DNA of 36,306 nucleotides from Caballeronia sordidicola (GTDB lineage: Bacteria; Pseudomonadota; Gammaproteobacteria; Burkholderiales; Burkholderiaceae): assembly GCF_002220365.1 (NCBI RefSeq), contig NZ_MTHB01000235.1, positions 1-36,306 of the forward strand. Direction: 5' to 3'. This document shows, piece after piece, positions 1 to 6,845 of the stretch (the stretch's first letter is position 1; every line of letters begins with the position of its first letter). The position numbers were made by a program, and so were the translations under genes. Below the pieces are notes generated by a model. The model was not told the DNA's origin and ran no database searches. It saw only the letters and a list, made by a program, of their open reading frames with translations.

Positions 1-219
1 CTGCATCATGTCGCGCCAGTCGATGTGCTCATTGCCCAGAAAGCGATATGCCGCCATCGTCTCGGCCCAGCCTTCGCACGCGCCCGGAATGCTGGCCGTA
101 GGCCGGCTGGCGAACCGTTTGACCAGCTCCTTCGCGCGCCGGTCTCGCCGTGGATCACCTAAATCCAGCGTCTCAAATTCCTCGTCCACCCATGCTCCCA
201 CGTCGTCTCGGATATTCAT
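1..219 (-). CDS. IS4-family Tn5-like transposase, N-terminal part (runs off the window)
   Basis: Reading leftwards from the ATG at 217-219 gives 73 codons with no stop before the window edge. The product begins MNIRDDVGAWVDEEF and contains LGDPRRDRRAKEL, then PTASIPGACEGWAETMAAYRF. This is the typical N-terminal DNA-binding domain of Tn5-type transposases, in which a Trp-Ala-Glu-Thr stretch precedes an Ala-Tyr-Arg-Phe stretch. The catalytic DDE residues lie further downstream and are not in the window, so integrity cannot be judged. The gene is on the same strand as, and out of frame with, the read-through tail of the interrupted ABC ATPase gene. Confidence 0.85.
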   Translation of the reverse strand, partial: MNIRDDVGAWVDEEFETLDLGDPRRDRRAKELVKRFASRPTASIPGACEGWAETMAAYRFLGNEHIDWRDMMQ

Positions 220-1114
220 GCCGAAAATCCGAGAGTAAACGCGAAATCCGCATTGTTAACAACCCCCTTGTGGCTGCTTTGCTACTCCACCATCGTTTCC
301 GCAAGCGTCGAGTTGTGTATAAGGAGATGAGATAAGCTGCCAGGACGGCGGGATCGACACGCACTTCGGCGGGTATCCCGTCTGCAATCTTCTTGCCATA
401 GTCGAGCACGACAATGTGATCCGAGAGATCCATCACCACGCCTATGTCATGCTCGATCAGCACGACAGTCACGCCGAATTGTTCGTTGGCGTCAACGATG
501 AAACCCGCCATCGCGCGTTTCTCGTCGGCGTTCATGCCGGCCATCGGTTCATCGAGTAACAGCAAACGCGGCTCGGCGGCCAACGCGCGAGCCAGTTCCA
601 CGCGCTTCTGAACGCCATACGACAGCGTGCCTACCACGCTATGGCGCACGCGTTGCAGGTCCAGCGCTTCGATCACGACCTCGGCATAGCGACGTTGTCT
701 TGCTTCGTCGCGTTGAGCCCGGCCGACTCGAAAAGTTTGCTCGACCCATGTGCTGCCGCGATGCAGATTGCGCCCCGTCAATACGTTGTCGAGCACACTC
801 ATGCGCCGGAACAGCGCGATGTTTTGAAACGTGCGCGCAATGCCACGGTGCGCCGCGTCATGCGGACGCATGCGGTGACTCTGCGTGCCATCGAAACGCA
901 CGGTGCCCTGTTGCGGCCGGTAGACGCCGTTGATCACGTTGAGCAGCGAACTCTTGCCTGCGCCGTTCGGGCCGATCAACGCGCAGATCTCGCCTCGATG
1001 GACGTCGAAGCTGATATCGGAAATCGCCTGGACGCCGCCGAACGATAAGGAAATCCGGTCGAGCGAAAGCAGCGCTTGGCGAGCGAATGGGGCAGTCTGT
1101 TCTTGAGACGTCAC
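173..1114 (-). CDS. LivG-type branched-chain/organic-acid ABC transporter ATPase, 3' end replaced by the IS
   Basis: This is a cytoplasmic ATPase of the LivG/BraF family, which powers import by LivHM-type permeases. Visible motifs are Walker A GPNGAGKSS, signature LSYGVQKRVELARAL, Walker B LLLLDEPMAGM (the LSYG and MAGM forms are typical of LivG) and the switch His in EHDIGVV. A GTG start at 1114 overlaps the stop of the upstream gene (GTGA), indicating translational coupling. After the codons for AVLAAY at about 332-340 the frame runs into the IS and continues for about 55 foreign codons to a stop at 173. Only a few native C-terminal residues should be lost, so activity may be retained. Partner permeases are not in the window and would lie beyond the IS. 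Confidence 0.85.
   Translation of the reverse strand: MTSQEQTAPFARQALLSLDRISLSFGGVQAISDISFDVHRGEICALIGPNGAGKSSLLNVINGVYRPQQGTVRFDGTQSHRMRPHDAAHRGIARTFQNIALFRRMSVLDNVLTGRNLHRGSTWVEQTFRVGRAQRDEARQRRYAEVVIEALDLQRVRHSVVGTLSYGVQKRVELARALAAEPRLLLLDEPMAGMNADEKRAMAGFIVDANEQFGVTVVLIEHDIGVVMDLSDHIVVLDYGKKIADGIPAEVRVDPAVLAAYLISLYTTRRLRKRWWSSKAATRGLLTMRISRLLSDFRHEYPRRRGSMGGRGI
311..331 (-). repeat. Terminal inverted repeat of the IS4/IS50-type element
   Basis: The segment reads TTATACACAACT inward on the minus strand, preceded by CATCTCC-like terminal bases. IS50 outer ends read CTGACTC followed by TTATACACAAGT, so 10 consecutive bases match and the preceding bases are similar. The matching repeat at the other end of the element is outside the window. 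Confidence 0.6.
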
Positions 1115-2244
1115 GCAGGTTGTCCTTGTACGTCGGCTGCTTGCCGAGCAGACAGAATAGGCTCGGGCAGACGCTGCCATTGACCATCGTCCGGCCACGT
1201 GCGGACATCGATTCGCAACGCTTTGAACAGGCGCGCTGCGTCGTCGTCCAGAGCGGCACCGGCGACCAACGCGGCGTGGGTTCGCCTGAAGCCGATCACC
1301 TCGCGCAGCGGCCGCGCGACCAGCCACCATGCAGCCGTGCGCAGCAGCCACGAGGAGCGCCGGTCGCTCAGTCCATCAAGCAAGCGGCGCCGGACGGAAT
1401 TCGTGCCAGGCAGCCTTGCATCGACGAGCCGCGCAACGCGGCCATAGGTCTCTCTCGTGCCTGCGACCAATGTGGGCGCGAGTTCACGCCTGTCGTTATC
1501 GCGAGTCTCCAGCGATTCGGGAAAATTCAAGCGAAAGCCGGTCAACAGCCACGGTGCAACGAGATAACGCGCCTGCGCCGCTGTTGCAAATGCGCGGGCC
1601 GCGAACGCATCATCGGCGGGATGCAGGTGTTCCTTCTCCGCGACCAGCCGCGCCTCGCGAATCAGCGTTGCATGAGTAATGCGCTGCTCTTCAATACCGT
1701 GCCCGGCGGCATCACGATAGAAGATAAACGCATCATGATCGGGTCGTACGCTGGCCGTCACCTTCTTATCCGGCGACGCCAGTGTCCTGTACTCGACCAC
1801 GTTCGCATCCGGATGGGGCCGCAGGCCGCGCGGATTCGCGTCTATCACCCACTGCGACAACGCGAGCAAGCGGTCGACCTGCTGGTCATCGTCGGCGAAG
1901 GTAAAAAGCGGCGTGAGATGCCGCACGATCCGGCCAAGCGTTTGATCCGATACAGAGGGTTCGACCGGCACCGCAACGCCTCCCCGCCATTGCGCGGCGA
2001 GAGACAAACACAACGCCTCTTCGCGCGGTTGGCTGACAAGCAACAGTGCGTCGCCCGGACCGAAATCACGCGCCGCTAGACCAGCCGCGAGCGCCTCGAC
2101 CTTCTCGGCCAGCGAGTGCCAGCTTAGCTGCTCCCACTGGCCCAGCCGCTTATGCCTCAACGCGGTCGCACGAGGGCGATGCCTTGCCTGTTCGGCAAGC
2201 CATGCAGGCAAAGTGTCCGGGAGCTCCGGCCTTGGCGCCACCAT
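1111..2244 (-). CDS. Degenerate, truncated AMP-dependent acyl-CoA ligase-like protein
   Basis: The 377-residue product resembles the N-terminal half of long-chain acyl-CoA/aryl-acid ligases often encoded with Liv-type transporters. Recognisable blocks are a start like LPAWLAEQARHRPRATALRHK, a GDALLLVSQ segment, and GFRLNFPES followed by ELAPTLV, which replaces the usual EIGPTYYF block. The expected phosphate-binding loop (YTSGTTGxPKG) is absent; its place is held by IFYRDAAGHGIEEQR. The TGMTE/YGxTE motif and the whole C-terminal subdomain with the catalytic Lys are also missing. Family proteins are usually about 600-650 residues. The ATG at 2244 lies one base after the sfnG stop, and its own stop overlaps the livG start, so it is retained in a coupled operon. 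It is probably not an active ligase. Confidence 0.65.
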   Translation of the reverse strand: MVAPRPELPDTLPAWLAEQARHRPRATALRHKRLGQWEQLSWHSLAEKVEALAAGLAARDFGPGDALLLVSQPREEALCLSLAAQWRGGVAVPVEPSVSDQTLGRIVRHLTPLFTFADDDQQVDRLLALSQWVIDANPRGLRPHPDANVVEYRTLASPDKKVTASVRPDHDAFIFYRDAAGHGIEEQRITHATLIREARLVAEKEHLHPADDAFAARAFATAAQARYLVAPWLLTGFRLNFPESLETRDNDRRELAPTLVAGTRETYGRVARLVDARLPGTNSVRRRLLDGLSDRRSSWLLRTAAWWLVARPLREVIGFRRTHAALVAGAALDDDAARLFKALRIDVRTWPDDGQWQRLPEPILSARQAADVQGQPA

Positions 2245-2245
2245 C

Positions 2246-3358
2246 TCACGCAGCCTTTGCTTCGAGTTGCGCGGCCTCTTCAAGCTCCCGCACGAGCGGC
2301 AAGACACGTTGCCCGAAATACTCGACCTCTTCGATGAAGTGCAGGAATCCGGCCAGCACCAAATCCACACCCACCGACTTGAGCTCCACGATCCGCTCGG
2401 CAATCTGACGCGGCGTGCCAATCAGATTGGTACGGAAGCCGTCGTTGTATTGCACGAGGTCTTCGAATGTCGATTTGGCCCAGTTCCCCTCGCCTTCAGG
2501 CGATGCGCTGCCGGCCTGCTTCGCTGCATCGCCGAATGCATGAACCGCTTCCACATGCGCATGCTTGATGATGTCCGCGAGCCCGGCCTGCGCTTCTTCC
2601 TCGGTATCGCGGGCGATCACAAACGCATTCACGCCAATGCGCACCTTGTGCTGATTGACGGCGGCCTTGGCCTGGATATCGTCAATCTGCAGCTTGAGAT
2701 TCTCGGGTGTATTGCCGTTCGTGAAATACCAGTCCGAGACGCTTGCGGCATTGTCGCGGGCTGCGCGCGAGCTTCCACCCTGGAAAATTTCCGGGTGAGG
2801 CTTTTGTATCGGCTTCGGACTCAGCGTGTAGTTGTTGAACCGATAAAAATCGCCTCGGAACGTAAAGTTATCCTGGGTCCAGATGCCCTTGAGCGCTTCG
2901 ATGAATTCGTGCGACCGGCGGTACCGTTCGTCGTGTTCAAGCCACGGCTCGCCGATCGCCGTGAATTCGCCTTTGAACCAGCCGCTTACTACGTTGATTC
3001 CAATCCGTCCCTTGGAGATATGATCGATTGTCGCCAACTGCTTCGCCACAACCGCCGGACTCCACGGACCCGGCAAGATTGCCGCGAGCACTTTGAGTTT
3101 GGTGGTTGCATGCAGCAACGCCTGACTGAATGACACCGACTCGTGTTGATTGTCCGCGCCATAGCCCGCAGTAAAGCGAATTTGACTGAGCGCGTATTCG
3201 AAGCCCGCTTTCTCTGCGGTCTGCGCAAGCTTCTGGTTGTATTCAACGCTCCAGTCGGTGCGCTGCTCAATCGTGCTGACTACCAGGCCACCGCTGACAT
3301 TGGGCACCCAATAGGCAAACTTCAGCGCGTCCTGCTGCTCGTTATGTTTCTCGCTCAT
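2246..3358 (-). CDS. sfnG: FMNH2-dependent dimethylsulfone monooxygenase SfnG
   Basis: SfnG belongs to the bacterial luciferase-like two-component flavin monooxygenases and converts dimethylsulfone to methanesulfinate with FMNH2 supplied by a separate reductase, for sulfur scavenging. The 370-residue product has the family hallmarks: FAYWVPNVSGGLVVS near the N-terminus, TAEKAGFEYALSQIRF, ISKGRIGINVVSGWFKGEF, HPEIFQGGSSRAARD, and GTPRQIAERIVELKSVGVD near the C-terminus. Length matches known SfnG proteins. The start at 3358 has a good AGGAG at 3365-3369 with 6-nt spacing. It is the first gene of a minus-strand operon and is divergent from a DszC-like monooxygenase. No FMN reductase is encoded in the window. 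In Pseudomonas sfnG is controlled by SfnR with sigma-54; no convincing -24/-12 element was seen here. Confidence 0.92.
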   Translation of the reverse strand: MSEKHNEQQDALKFAYWVPNVSGGLVVSTIEQRTDWSVEYNQKLAQTAEKAGFEYALSQIRFTAGYGADNQHESVSFSQALLHATTKLKVLAAILPGPWSPAVVAKQLATIDHISKGRIGINVVSGWFKGEFTAIGEPWLEHDERYRRSHEFIEALKGIWTQDNFTFRGDFYRFNNYTLSPKPIQKPHPEIFQGGSSRAARDNAASVSDWYFTNGNTPENLKLQIDDIQAKAAVNQHKVRIGVNAFVIARDTEEEAQAGLADIIKHAHVEAVHAFGDAAKQAGSASPEGEGNWAKSTFEDLVQYNDGFRTNLIGTPRQIAERIVELKSVGVDLVLAGFLHFIEEVEYFGQRVLPLVRELEEAAQLEAKAA

Positions 3359-3712
3359 GACAATCTCCTGATTAATTAGCATACCGATACACTTATGTCC
3401 TGCATCGTCATTGCAATTTCGACTCACGGATCCAGAATCTATTTCAGCCAGCCGCAGCCACCCAAGCAATATATTCATCTATCGATATGTGCAGCGGCCG
3501 GCTTAGATAAGCAGCAGCAACGCAACTCGACGCTGAAACGGTGGTATCGGCGCAATGCTGTTGGGCGGTGGCCGCGATGCGCTCTGGATCGATAAACATT
3601 GCGGAAAACGATCTAACGCGGGTGGAGTCGATGGGCTAGATTGAGAGACCTGCGCGCTCGCGCCAGCAGCGCCTTCGACTCATTATCAATAGCATCCAAG
3701 GATTTTTTCGAC
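3359..3712. promoter_or_regulatory. Divergent intergenic region between sfnG and the DszC-like gene
   Basis: These 354 bases separate two divergently transcribed sulfur monooxygenase genes and must hold both promoters. Seen directly: the sfnG ribosome site at 3365-3369, and AAGGA at 3698-3702 for the DszC-like gene. On the plus strand CGCAATGCTG at 3551-3560 is followed 21 bases later by CTCTGGATCG at 3582-3591. This is a weak resemblance to the box pair found upstream of tauA and of the amino-acid ABC ATPase. No sigma-54 type promoter and no convincing coding sequence were found. Confidence 0.4.
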
Positions 3713-4960
3713 ATGACACAACTGCCGCCTGTCGCTCTCTCGGTTGGAGCAGATTATGAAAGCGTCGCCAGCCGCTTCAGGCCGATTTTCGACCGCATTG
3801 CCGCAGGCGCGGTCGAGCGCGACCAGCTCAGGACCCTGCCCTACGATCAGATCGCGCAGCTCAAGCAAGCGGGTTTTGGTGCACTACGCGTGCCGGTCTC
3901 GCAGGGCGGTGCAGGCGTGTCTGTCAAACAACTATTCCGCTTGCTGATCGAACTCGGCGCCGCCGATTCAAACCTTCCGCAGGCATTGCGTGGCCACTTC
4001 GCTTTCGTCGAGGACGTCGTCAACGCACCCGCAAGCGCCGAACGCGACCAGTGGTTTGCACGCTTCGTGCGTGGCGACCTGTTTGGCAATGCATGGACAG
4101 AAGTTGGCAACGTCGCACTGGGCAGCGTCAACACCCAAGTAGCGAAGCAAGGTGACCGCTGGGTCTTGAACGGCGAGAAGTACTACAGCACAGGCAGCAT
4201 TTTCGCTGACTGGATCGATGTTTACGCGCAACGCGCTGAAGACGGCAGCGACGTGATTGTCGCGGTGGCCACGAAGCAGCCAGGCGTGACGTTAAGCGAC
4301 GACTGGGATGGTTTCGGTCAGCGCACCACGGGCAGCGGCACCACGGTGTTCAAGGACGCGGTGGTCGAACCGGGCCATATTGTCGACTTCGCACGGCGCT
4401 TCAAATATCAGACCGCGTTCTACCAATTGTTCCATCTTGCGACGCTGGCCGGCATCGCGCGGGCGGCTGAACTCGACGCGGCAGCGCAAGTGCGTGCGCG
4501 CAAGCGCATCTATAGCCACGGCAATGCGCCGCATGTCAGCCAGGACGTTCAGATTCAACAAGTGGTTGGAGAAATTGCGGCGTGGGCGTATGCCGCGGAG
4601 GCGATCGCGTTGCGCGCGGCGGAGCCGGCGCAGCGGGCATACGAAGCGCGTTTTGCCGATGACGTCGAAGCCGAAAAACACTTCAATATCGAGGCCGAGA
4701 TAGAGTCGGCGAAAGGACAGATCGTTGCGACCGAACTTGCGTTACGCGCCTCGACCCATCTTTTCGATGCGCTGGGTGCGTCGGCCATTGGCGGCGGCAA
4801 GGCGCTTGATCGCCATTGGCGCAATGCACGCGCGGTCTCGTCGCATAACCCGATCGTGTACAAGGCCAAACTCGTTGGCGACTGGTCGATCAACCAGAAA
4901 GAACCCATCTACGTCTGGCAGATCGGCGCAGGACCCGGAGCAGAACCCGCACCCACGTAA
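3713..4960 (+). CDS. DszC/SfnB-like flavin-dependent monooxygenase (acyl-CoA dehydrogenase fold)
   Basis: The 415-residue protein has the acyl-CoA dehydrogenase fold used by the sulfur-compound monooxygenases DszC and SfnB. Visible features are GFGALRVPVSQGGAGVS near the N-terminus, FGNAWTEVGN in the flavin-binding beta domain, WVLNGEKYYSTGS, TGSGTTVFKDAVV, and a helical C-terminal domain ending HNPIVYKAKLVGDW. DszC and relatives use FMNH2 and O2 to oxidise organosulfur substrates; the exact substrate cannot be told from sequence. The ATG at 3713 is chosen because AAGGA lies 10 nt upstream; an in-frame start at 3641 would add 24 unrelated residues. Being divergent from sfnG suggests joint use under sulfate limitation. 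Confidence 0.8.
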   Translation: MTQLPPVALSVGADYESVASRFRPIFDRIAAGAVERDQLRTLPYDQIAQLKQAGFGALRVPVSQGGAGVSVKQLFRLLIELGAADSNLPQALRGHFAFVEDVVNAPASAERDQWFARFVRGDLFGNAWTEVGNVALGSVNTQVAKQGDRWVLNGEKYYSTGSIFADWIDVYAQRAEDGSDVIVAVATKQPGVTLSDDWDGFGQRTTGSGTTVFKDAVVEPGHIVDFARRFKYQTAFYQLFHLATLAGIARAAELDAAAQVRARKRIYSHGNAPHVSQDVQIQQVVGEIAAWAYAAEAIALRAAEPAQRAYEARFADDVEAEKHFNIEAEIESAKGQIVATELALRASTHLFDALGASAIGGGKALDRHWRNARAVSSHNPIVYKAKLVGDWSINQKEPIYVWQIGAGPGAEPAPT

Positions 4961-5127
4961 GCACTCAGTCCATAAACTCTCAGGCGCAAGAGCGCGCTTT
5001 CAGGCGAGGCGAGGACGACATGGCGGAGTTCCTGGTCGAGCGGTCCAGCTTGAACGAGTAGCGGGCAACGAGCGAACGAATACGGGTACGCGTGCGAGTG
5101 AGCGCAACCGGCACACGGCGTGTCGGC

Positions 5128-6039
5128 TTATCCACCGTTCGCCTCGAGATGCGCCTTGAGCGCATCGATAAACACACGCACCTTCGGCACCGGATAACGT
5201 GCCGACGGAAAGATGGCGTGAATGCCCGCGGGCGGCGATGACCAAGCCGGCAATAAGCGCACCAGCCGTCCCGCTTCAACGTCCTCTCCGATCGAGAAAT
5301 TCGTCAGGTAAGCCACGCCGCCGCCGGCCAATGTTGCTGCGCGACAGGTAGGCGCGGTGTCGGCGAGAAATCCTGCACTGAAGCGCACAGTCCGCTTCCC
5401 GCCGCGCGTGCTTTCAAGCGGCGCAACCAGCGGCTTCTGTAAAGCGGACATGCCGACGAACGGCAATTTCGCGACCGCCTCGAGTGTGGTCGGCTTGCCC
5501 CAGCGGGCGACAAACGCAGGACTCGCAACGAGCCATTTGACGAAACCCCCGATCTTCACCGCGCGATGACTCGAATCCGCCAGCCGCCCGAGCCGGATCG
5601 CAACATCGACCGCTTCTGCGACCAGATCGACCTGACGGTCGGCTGACACGAGCTCAACCTTGAGTTCCGGATGGCGTTGCTGCAGCGCGACCAGCATGGG
5701 CGCCACCACACTCGCTCCATAGTCGATAGGCGTCGCAATGCGCAGCGTTCCCCGCAGCACGCCCGACTCCTGCGCCAATGCAGAAATTGCCTGTTCGGTC
5801 GCGCTGAGGATCTGCCGGCTCGCTTCGTAGAACGTCCTGCCCGCCTCCGTCACACTCACCCGGCGTGTGGTCCGCACGAGCAGGGTCGCCCCGACCTCGG
5901 CCTCCAGACGCTGCATGTGCGTACTGACCATGGTCTTCGCGACCCCGAGACGGTCGGCCGCGGCCGTCAGCGAACCCGCCTCGACTACCGCCGCGAAAAC
6001 CACCAGCCGGTTAAGGTTAACAGCACTCAGGCTAGTCAT
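5128..6039 (-). CDS. LysR-family transcriptional regulator
   Basis: The 303-residue protein has an N-terminal winged helix-turn-helix (LNRLVVFAAVVEAGSLTAAADRLGVAKTMVSTHMQRLE, split as LNRLVVFAAVVEAGSLTAAA then DRLGVAKTMVSTHMQRLE) and a periplasmic-binding-like effector domain from about residue 90 (GTLRIATPIDYGASVV). Such regulators bind near their own start and activate a divergent target. Here the divergent target is the GST and three-domain flavoprotein pair. Two direct copies of GGATTGTC overlap and precede its start. It ends in a convergent arrangement with the DszC-like gene, with 167 bases between them holding nothing recognisable. Confidence 0.9.
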   Translation of the reverse strand: MTSLSAVNLNRLVVFAAVVEAGSLTAAADRLGVAKTMVSTHMQRLEAEVGATLLVRTTRRVSVTEAGRTFYEASRQILSATEQAISALAQESGVLRGTLRIATPIDYGASVVAPMLVALQQRHPELKVELVSADRQVDLVAEAVDVAIRLGRLADSSHRAVKIGGFVKWLVASPAFVARWGKPTTLEAVAKLPFVGMSALQKPLVAPLESTRGGKRTVRFSAGFLADTAPTCRAATLAGGGVAYLTNFSIGEDVEAGRLVRLLPAWSSPPAGIHAIFPSARYPVPKVRVFIDALKAHLEANGG

Positions 6040-6065
6040 GGATTGTCCACTTTAAGAGGATTGTC
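6040..6065. promoter_or_regulatory. Direct repeat GGATTGTC x2 at the LysR/GST divergent promoter
   Basis: GGATTGTC occurs at 6040-6047 and again at 6058-6065, 18 bases apart, in the 115-base gap between the lysR start and the GST gene. Two turns of spacing on one DNA face and the position between divergent genes make it a candidate LysR binding site. The first copy lies at the LysR start codon, which would be unusual for an activator site but suits autorepression. Confidence 0.35.
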
Positions 6066-6154
6066 TAACCATCATTATCCGTCTTCTCATGCGCTGCGCC
6101 TCGCACTATCCTGACTCTATCGAAACAGCGGTTCAAACCCTTTCAGAGTCCATC

Positions 6155-6805
6155 ATGCCCACGCTGCCCAAACCCCTCCAGCCCATACGCCTCCATACCA
6201 CCCTGCTGTCCGGACACGGTCATCGGGCGAAGCTTTTCCTGACGTTGCTCGATCTGCCTTTCACAACGATCGAACTCGACATGAAAGCCGGAGACAACCG
6301 CAAGCCGGCGCATCTGGCACTCAATCCGTTCGGCGAAGTACCGGTGATAGAAGACGGAGATATTGTCCTGACCGATTCCAATGCGATCCTGGTCTATCTC
6401 GCGCGCAAATACGGTGACCCGTCCTGGCTGCCGCAGGATCCCGTGGGCGCGGCGGCGGTGCAACGCTGGCTGTCGCTGGCAGCGGGCAAGATTGCGTATG
6501 GCCCTTGTGCCGCGCGGCTGGTCACGGTATTCGGCGCTCCGAAGGACTACGCGACAGCAAAGAAGATGGCGGAGGATCTTTTCGCGATCATCGATCCCGA
6601 GTTTCGCGACAAGCCGTTCGCAATCGGACAGACACCGACTATCGCGGATATCGCCGCCTATTCGTACATTGCGCATGCGCCCGAAGGCGGCATCTCGCTC
6701 GAACCGTTCCCGCATTTGCGCGCGTGGCTGAAGCGCGTCGAGGCGTTGCCGCGTTTCGTGCCGATGCCCGCGACCAAGGCCGGGCTGCTCGCCGAAGCCA
6801 CGTAA
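6155..6805 (+). CDS. Glutathione S-transferase family protein
   Basis: The 216-residue cytosolic protein has an N-terminal thioredoxin-like domain (residues about 10-85) with the cis-Pro and Asp-Ser glutathione-binding elements seen as NPFGEVPVIEDGD and LTDSNAILVYLARKYG. The C-terminal helical domain contains IGQTPTIADIAAYSYI, the N-capping-box motif of the fold. The start at 6155 is chosen because it matches the family N-terminus; a further in-frame ATG at 6089 would add 22 atypical residues. It is followed after 40 bases by the flavoprotein gene, so the two are probably cotranscribed under the divergent LysR regulator. Substrate unknown; detoxification of an electrophile or quinone is an inference. 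Confidence 0.88.
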   Translation: MPTLPKPLQPIRLHTTLLSGHGHRAKLFLTLLDLPFTTIELDMKAGDNRKPAHLALNPFGEVPVIEDGDIVLTDSNAILVYLARKYGDPSWLPQDPVGAAAVQRWLSLAAGKIAYGPCAARLVTVFGAPKDYATAKKMAEDLFAIIDPEFRDKPFAIGQTPTIADIAAYSYIAHAPEGGISLEPFPHLRAWLKRVEALPRFVPMPATKAGLLAEAT

Positions 6806-6845
6806 CGCTTCCTACGGGCAACATCTCTTCGATACCGAGAACATC

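Larger units (their letters stand above)
1..331 (-). mobile_element. End of an IS4-family (Tn5/IS50-like) insertion sequence
   Basis: The first 331 bases are the 5' side of an insertion sequence that continues past the left edge. Two things show it: the transposase N-terminus encoded from 219 leftwards, and a terminal sequence at about 311-331. Read inward on the minus strand, that end contains CTCCTTATACACAACT, close to the IS50 outer end, which contains CTCTTATACACAAGT. The exact last base is uncertain by 2-3 positions. IS50-group elements normally duplicate 9 bp of target; the candidate copy here is about 332-340, and its partner would lie outside the window. The element sits inside the 3' end of the livG-like gene. 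Confidence 0.8.

Noticed and set aside
1087..2079. Long plus-strand open frame antisense to the ligase-like gene
   Set aside because: Arg- and Gln-rich translation typical of a shadow frame in GC-rich DNA; the opposite strand has clear homology.
2213..3133. Plus-strand open frame antisense to sfnG
   Set aside because: sfnG on the other strand is well supported, and this frame has no recognisable domain or ribosome site.
3395..3595. 66-codon plus-strand ORF in the sfnG/DszC-like gap
   Set aside because: No ribosome site and no domain; it lies across the region needed for both promoters.
3359..3712. Sigma-54 (-24/-12) promoter for sfnG
   Set aside because: Several GG...GC pairs were examined on both strands but none had the correct spacing and flanking bases.
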